Below are positions 62,121 to 64,000 of a DNA stretch of 64,000 bases, one piece after another. The DNA comes from an uncultured Brevibacillus sp. GTDB lineage: Bacteria; Bacillota; Bacilli; Brevibacillales; Brevibacillaceae. The DNA lies in assembly GCA_946402065.1 (NCBI GenBank), contig CAMIVR010000004.1:1-64000 (forward strand), read 5' to 3'. Under the pieces are notes generated by a model that made no database searches, was not told where the DNA came from, and saw only the letters and a list, made by a program, of their open reading frames with translations. Position 1 is the first letter of the stretch. Each line of letters begins with the position of its first letter. The position numbers and the translations under genes were made by a program.

Positions 62121-62868
62121 CTCGCTTCATGCCTCCAACTTTATTGAAGGGATATCCGCACTGACCGGCATTTCGACCCACAAACTGCAAAAATACGCCA
62201 GGGATCATAATCTGTTCAATATTCTCGATCACCCTTATGTCATTGAATCCACGCCGCGCCAGCTTGAAAAGCTCCATCTATTAAACGAATTTCTCGTTTC
62301 CTACAAATTGCTCCGATTCGAAGAAAGTCAGGGGAAGAGCCCGTTCCGTTCTCCCGACGATGCAGGAAAGTTTTTTGCCGCGCAATTGGGACATGTCAAA
62401 GACAAAGAGAAACTGATGGTTGCGTTTTTGGACAATGGGAACCATTTGATCGAGTCACGCGTGATGTCAGAAGGTAGCGTCGGGTTCGCCCAAGTTTATC
62501 CCCGCGAGATTTTAAAAGCGGCATTGAATTGCGACTGCGCCGCTATCATTTTGGCACATAATCACCCCGGCGGTTCCCTTCGTCCCAGTATGGAAGACCA
62601 AATCCTGACTGAGCGCCTTGTTTCGATTTTCTCTCCATTGCACATTTCCGTGTTGGACCATTTGATTATTGCGAACGGAACCTATGCTTCCATGGCCGCG
62701 ATGGGGCAATTGCCGCAGCCTTCCGACGATAAAGTAAACTACGAGAGCATCATACTTCGTTCCGAGACCACAACCGTGAACGAGGCCTTATATGAGAACC
62801 ATTCGGCTGCTTGGGATGACTTTAGTTCTCACTACACCACATGGGAAGAAGATGAATTGGAACGATGA
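62104..62868 (+). CDS. RadC-like JAB-domain protein
   Basis: The 254-residue protein has a C-terminal RadC/MPN+ domain with the metal-binding motif AHNHPGGSLRPSMEDQILTERL and a helix-hairpin-helix-free N-terminal part. RadC-like proteins are common cargo of mobile elements; a role in DNA repair is not established. The start at 62104 overlaps the previous gene and has GGGGG seven bases upstream. The gene sits oddly between tadB-like and tadC-like genes. Confidence 0.86.
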   Translation: MTPSYNSLHASNFIEGISALTGISTHKLQKYARDHNLFNILDHPYVIESTPRQLEKLHLLNEFLVSYKLLRFEESQGKSPFRSPDDAGKFFAAQLGHVKDKEKLMVAFLDNGNHLIESRVMSEGSVGFAQVYPREILKAALNCDCAAIILAHNHPGGSLRPSMEDQILTERLVSIFSPLHISVLDHLIIANGTYASMAAMGQLPQPSDDKVNYESIILRSETTTVNEALYENHSAAWDDFSSHYTTWEEDELER

Positions 62869-62881
62869 AGGAGGTGAGCCT

Positions 62882-63754
62882 GTGATCGGCATCCTTGTGA
62901 GCTTCGGTCTGCTATTTGCAACCGGAGCTTATTTTTTGGCCTCAGAATGGTTAAAGCTGCCTACATGGGCGGATACGCGTGTCATCATACAAGCAACCAA
63001 GCCGTTCAAGCGAAAAAGCCAGCTTCTTGAAGCGATTGTTTCCGAACTTTCAACTCGCCTAGCTCCCCTCATTCCGCTAAGCGATTATAAACGAAGAAAG
63101 ACCGAAGCCATATTGAAATCGGCAGGGATCCGCATGACGCCTGCCGCGTTTTATGCCAAGGCCATCGTCAAATCCGGCTTGGTCGCCCTGTTGATTATTC
63201 CCTGCTTGCTCATTTTCCCCTTGCTTTCTCCCTTGCTTCTGTTTTTAGCAATTGGTGTCTACTTCAAGGATATCCAATCCGCGGACTGGGTCATTCGCAA
63301 AAAGCGGGAGCAGATCGAGTATGAACTGCCCCGCTTTGCCGCTACCATTGCACAAGAGTTGAAGGCGACCCGAGACGTTTTGCTGATCCTGGAAACGTAT
63401 CGAAAAAACGCCGGAGAAAGTTTGGCAAGCGAACTGGAAATCACGATAGCCGATATGAAAAGCGGCAATCACGAGACGGCATTAACCCGACTGGAGACTC
63501 GTATGGGCAGCACGATGCTGTCCGATATTGTCCGCGGCCTTCTGGCTGTACAACGGGGCGACCAAGGTGTCGTCTATTTTGAAATGCTGGCTCATGATTT
63601 TAAGCTGCTGGAAATTCAGCGATTGAAACTGATCGCGATGAAGCGTCCCGGCAAAATCCGCAAATATTCCTTTTACATGCTTGGATGCTTTTTGCTCATG
63701 TATCTGGTGATCATCGGTATGGAAATTATGAAAGCCCTCGGCAAACTGTTTTGA
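62882..63754 (+). CDS. TadC-like inner-membrane assembly protein
   Basis: The 290-residue protein has an N-terminal helix, two central helices and a type II secretion F-like domain (LPRFAATIAQELKATRDVLLILETY, ALTRLETRMGSTMLSDIVRGLLAVQRG) with a C-terminal helix. It is the second platform protein of a Tad-type system. GTG start with AAGGAGG seven bases upstream; the track start overlaps radC by 77 bases and is unlikely. Confidence 0.78.
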   Translation: MIGILVSFGLLFATGAYFLASEWLKLPTWADTRVIIQATKPFKRKSQLLEAIVSELSTRLAPLIPLSDYKRRKTEAILKSAGIRMTPAAFYAKAIVKSGLVALLIIPCLLIFPLLSPLLLFLAIGVYFKDIQSADWVIRKKREQIEYELPRFAATIAQELKATRDVLLILETYRKNAGESLASELEITIADMKSGNHETALTRLETRMGSTMLSDIVRGLLAVQRGDQGVVYFEMLAHDFKLLEIQRLKLIAMKRPGKIRKYSFYMLGCFLLMYLVIIGMEIMKALGKLF

Positions 63755-63769
63755 AGGGAGGAGTTGCGA

Positions 63770-64000
63770 ATGCAGCATTGTTTACGGTGCAAACGCGGCG
63801 AGGGTTATATCGATGTTGTCGTACTTGTTCTGGTTGTCATGCTCGGTATCGCGTTAGCGGTGAAAGTGTTTCCTGTGTTTATCGCCAAAAACCAGCTTGA
63901 CCGTTTTGCCGACGAATTGGTCAGAGAAGCCGAAATCACCGGCAGAGTCGGTCAGGAAACAAGCAGTCGCGCGATACAGTTAAAGAACCAGACCGGGCTT
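63770..64000 (+). CDS. DUF4320-like pseudopilin, cut by the window end
   Basis: The visible 77 residues show CKRGEGYIDVVVLVLVVMLG followed by an amphipathic part. The RGEG-aromatic-hydrophobic-Asp motif and the following membrane helix match the DUF6133-like protein at 55757 and resemble a pilin leader. DUF4320 proteins occur in conjugative elements and are TadE-like in layout. AGGGAGGAG lies six bases before the ATG. The gene continues beyond the window. Confidence 0.72.
   Translation, partial: MQHCLRCKRGEGYIDVVVLVLVVMLGIALAVKVFPVFIAKNQLDRFADELVREAEITGRVGQETSSRAIQLKNQTGL

Overview
The window looks like the chromosome of an endospore-forming Bacillales bacterium of the Brevibacillus/Aneurinibacillus/Paenibacillus kind. 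The evidence is strong AGGAGG-type ribosome binding sites, frequent GTG/TTG starts, the sporulation genes prkA and yhbH, and a block (queG, amidase, trmL, prkA, yhbH) that recalls the Bacillus subtilis yhb region. About 27 kb of chromosome is followed by at least 37 kb of an integrated conjugative element that runs off the right edge.

Chromosomal part (1-26996). A 7TMR-DISM sensor kinase/OmpR regulator pair (120-2948) is followed by a gap with an IS1380-type transposase remnant, then yhbH-prkA, a 30-residue membrane peptide gene with its own promoter and terminator, a HAD phosphatase, trmL, a YhbB-like amidase, ogt, queG-rnhA and a B3/B4-domain gene. Next comes an eight-gene minus-strand operon (13095-22250) for quinohemoprotein amine dehydrogenase: qhpC (CTQ-bearing subunit), qhpA (di-heme lipoprotein), qhpD (radical SAM), qhpB (propeller), two peptidase-U32 proteins resembling UbiV and UbiU, an ABC exporter (qhpF) and a subtilisin-like protease (qhpE). 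The flavin monooxygenase QhpG, known in Proteobacteria for hydroxylating the cofactor tryptophan, is absent, and the U32 pair sits where it might be expected. A divergent two-component system follows, separated from qhpC by 11-bp-phased GGTAAA repeats. An NCS2 nucleobase permease ends the chromosomal part.

Mobile element (26997 to beyond 64000). The left border is a 54-bp 3' fragment of a tRNA-Leu(CAA) gene. Behind it lie parA, parB, a small gene and a 2189-residue ArdC/methylase/helicase fusion with a tnpV gene hidden out of frame in its linker. The interval between this helicase gene and a TOPRIM primase-like gene is a cargo hotspot. It holds a complete 3258-bp transposon (36212-39469; inverted ends, CTAAAC target duplication, one frameshifted gene) and an AT-rich defence island: a D12 adenine methylase, a type IIG-like restriction-methylase and a Gabija-like OLD nuclease/UvrD helicase pair.

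The transfer module starts with a cluster of inverted repeats (candidate oriT), a ribbon-helix-helix accessory protein and a HUH relaxase. It continues with accessory genes, a coupling protein split in two, a VirB2-like candidate, a VirB6-like protein and a PrgI protein. Where a VirB4 ATPase would normally follow PrgI, the element instead carries a Tad/Flp-type pilus assembly set: prepilin peptidase, CpaB-like, CpaE/TadZ-like, CpaF/TadA, TadB, TadC and pseudopilin-like proteins. No integrase, intact tRNA-Leu or VirB4 gene lies within the window.
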